Positions 1 to 64,000 of a DNA stretch of 64,000 bases are shown piece by piece. Origin of the DNA: Amorphochlora amoebiformis (Eukaryota > Cercozoa > Chlorarachniophyceae); NCBI GenBank assembly GCA_054601695.1, contig BAAHQB010000055.1, positions 248,001 through 312,000 of the forward strand. Reading direction: 5' to 3'. A program made the translations under genes and the position numbers. Positions within the stretch are counted from its first letter, which is position 1; every line of letters begins with the position of its first letter. Below the pieces are notes generated by a model. It was not told the DNA's origin. It saw only the letters and a program-made list of their open reading frames with translations, and searched no databases.

Positions 1-117
1 TTATCAATATATATATATATATATGAATATATATAATTCTATGTCACATACATGTATGTAAATGCAAAATATAGGTACATAAAAGATACATCTAAGTCAG
101 CGTAGATACATACATAC

Positions 118-149
<32 letters not shown>

Positions 150-235
150 GTATATATATATGTATATATGTATATAATTATAATGTGCATATGTTCATAT
201 AAATACTATGTATGTATATATATGTATAATATGCA

Positions 236-276
<41 letters not shown>

Positions 277-303
277 CATATATATATATATGTATATATA
301 TAC

Positions 304-392
<89 letters not shown>

Positions 393-434
393 ATATACAC
401 ACATACACACAATGCACACACACATTATATATAT

Positions 435-485
<51 letters not shown>

Positions 486-641
486 TGTATGCATGCATAA
501 ATACATAAATATATAGATAAATAAATGTGTATGTATACATACATATATATATTATATACATATATATATATATATATATTCACGCATATATATTTCAAAA
601 TGTAAACTTCTGTAAAAACGTTTGTATATTGTATTTTTTAG
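1..641. repeat. Microsatellite-filled intron end: (TA)n with (TATG)n
   Basis: Apart from a short mixed stretch near 30-115, this part is TA repeat with TATG and TATC variants and a small CA-rich patch at 395-425. Long open frames here, on both strands, read as alternating Ile and Tyr and are repeat artefacts. The stretch precedes the first acceptor at 640-641. Confidence 0.9.
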
Positions 642-63854
<63,213 letters not shown>

Positions 63855-63859
63855 GTTGG

Positions 63860-63917
<58 letters not shown>

Positions 63918-64000
63918 CATATATATATATACATGGATATATTTATATGTGTAACACGTACATTGATAATACATAAAAATATAATACACACTATATAATT

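Overview
The window is AT-rich eukaryotic nuclear DNA. Most of it is (TA)n, (TATG)n, (TATC)n and (CA)n microsatellite. It shows no bacterial features: no operons, ribosome binding sites, rRNA, tRNA or CRISPR. Between the repeats lie short unique islands of 12 to 158 bases. These islands read as small exons on the + strand, bounded by GT...AG splice sites and free of stop codons under the standard code. The organism is probably a microbial eukaryote with microsatellite-inflated introns and TTAGGG-type telomere repeats. A rhizarian or other protist is only a guess, because nothing here fixes the taxon.

Reading the islands in order gives a chain of about 110 exons (roughly 7.0 kb, about 2,340 codons, 11% of the window) from 642 to 63854. 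The chain keeps reading frame at every junction I tested, although some junctions needed a choice between alternative sites. The first exon starts inside a codon and the last ends at a donor, so neither end of the gene is in the window. The simplest reading is one giant gene. Two or more genes fused by my exon choices remain possible.

Layout. 0.6-6.8 kb: unrecognised N-terminal part. 9.3-16.1 kb: Ser/Arg/Pro-rich, probably disordered linker with an in-frame TSKSPR triplication. 16.3-20.7 kb: helical segment. 21.5-24.3 kb: beta-rich segment. 25.4-31.3 kb: beta-sandwich resembling a calpain-type C2-like (C2L) domain. 31.9-38.3 kb: further beta-rich, unassigned sequence. 39.2-42.1 kb: WD40 repeats. 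44.0-45.5 kb: a clear PH domain in six exons. 46.1-47.9 kb: charged, acidic linker. 48.1-54.4 kb: unassigned, partly propeller-like sequence. 55.9-58.5 kb: more WD40-like repeats. 59.1-63.9 kb: a multi-pass membrane region. The set suggests a large membrane-anchored scaffold with lipid-binding and protein-binding modules. No enzyme signature was seen.

The introns fall into two classes: a few of about 52-98 nt without TA repeats, and most of hundreds to 2,600 nt filled with TA repeats. Some introns also hold telomere-like arrays in both orientations, dispersed non-AT elements with possible terminal inverted repeats, and tandem duplications that stop at splice acceptors.
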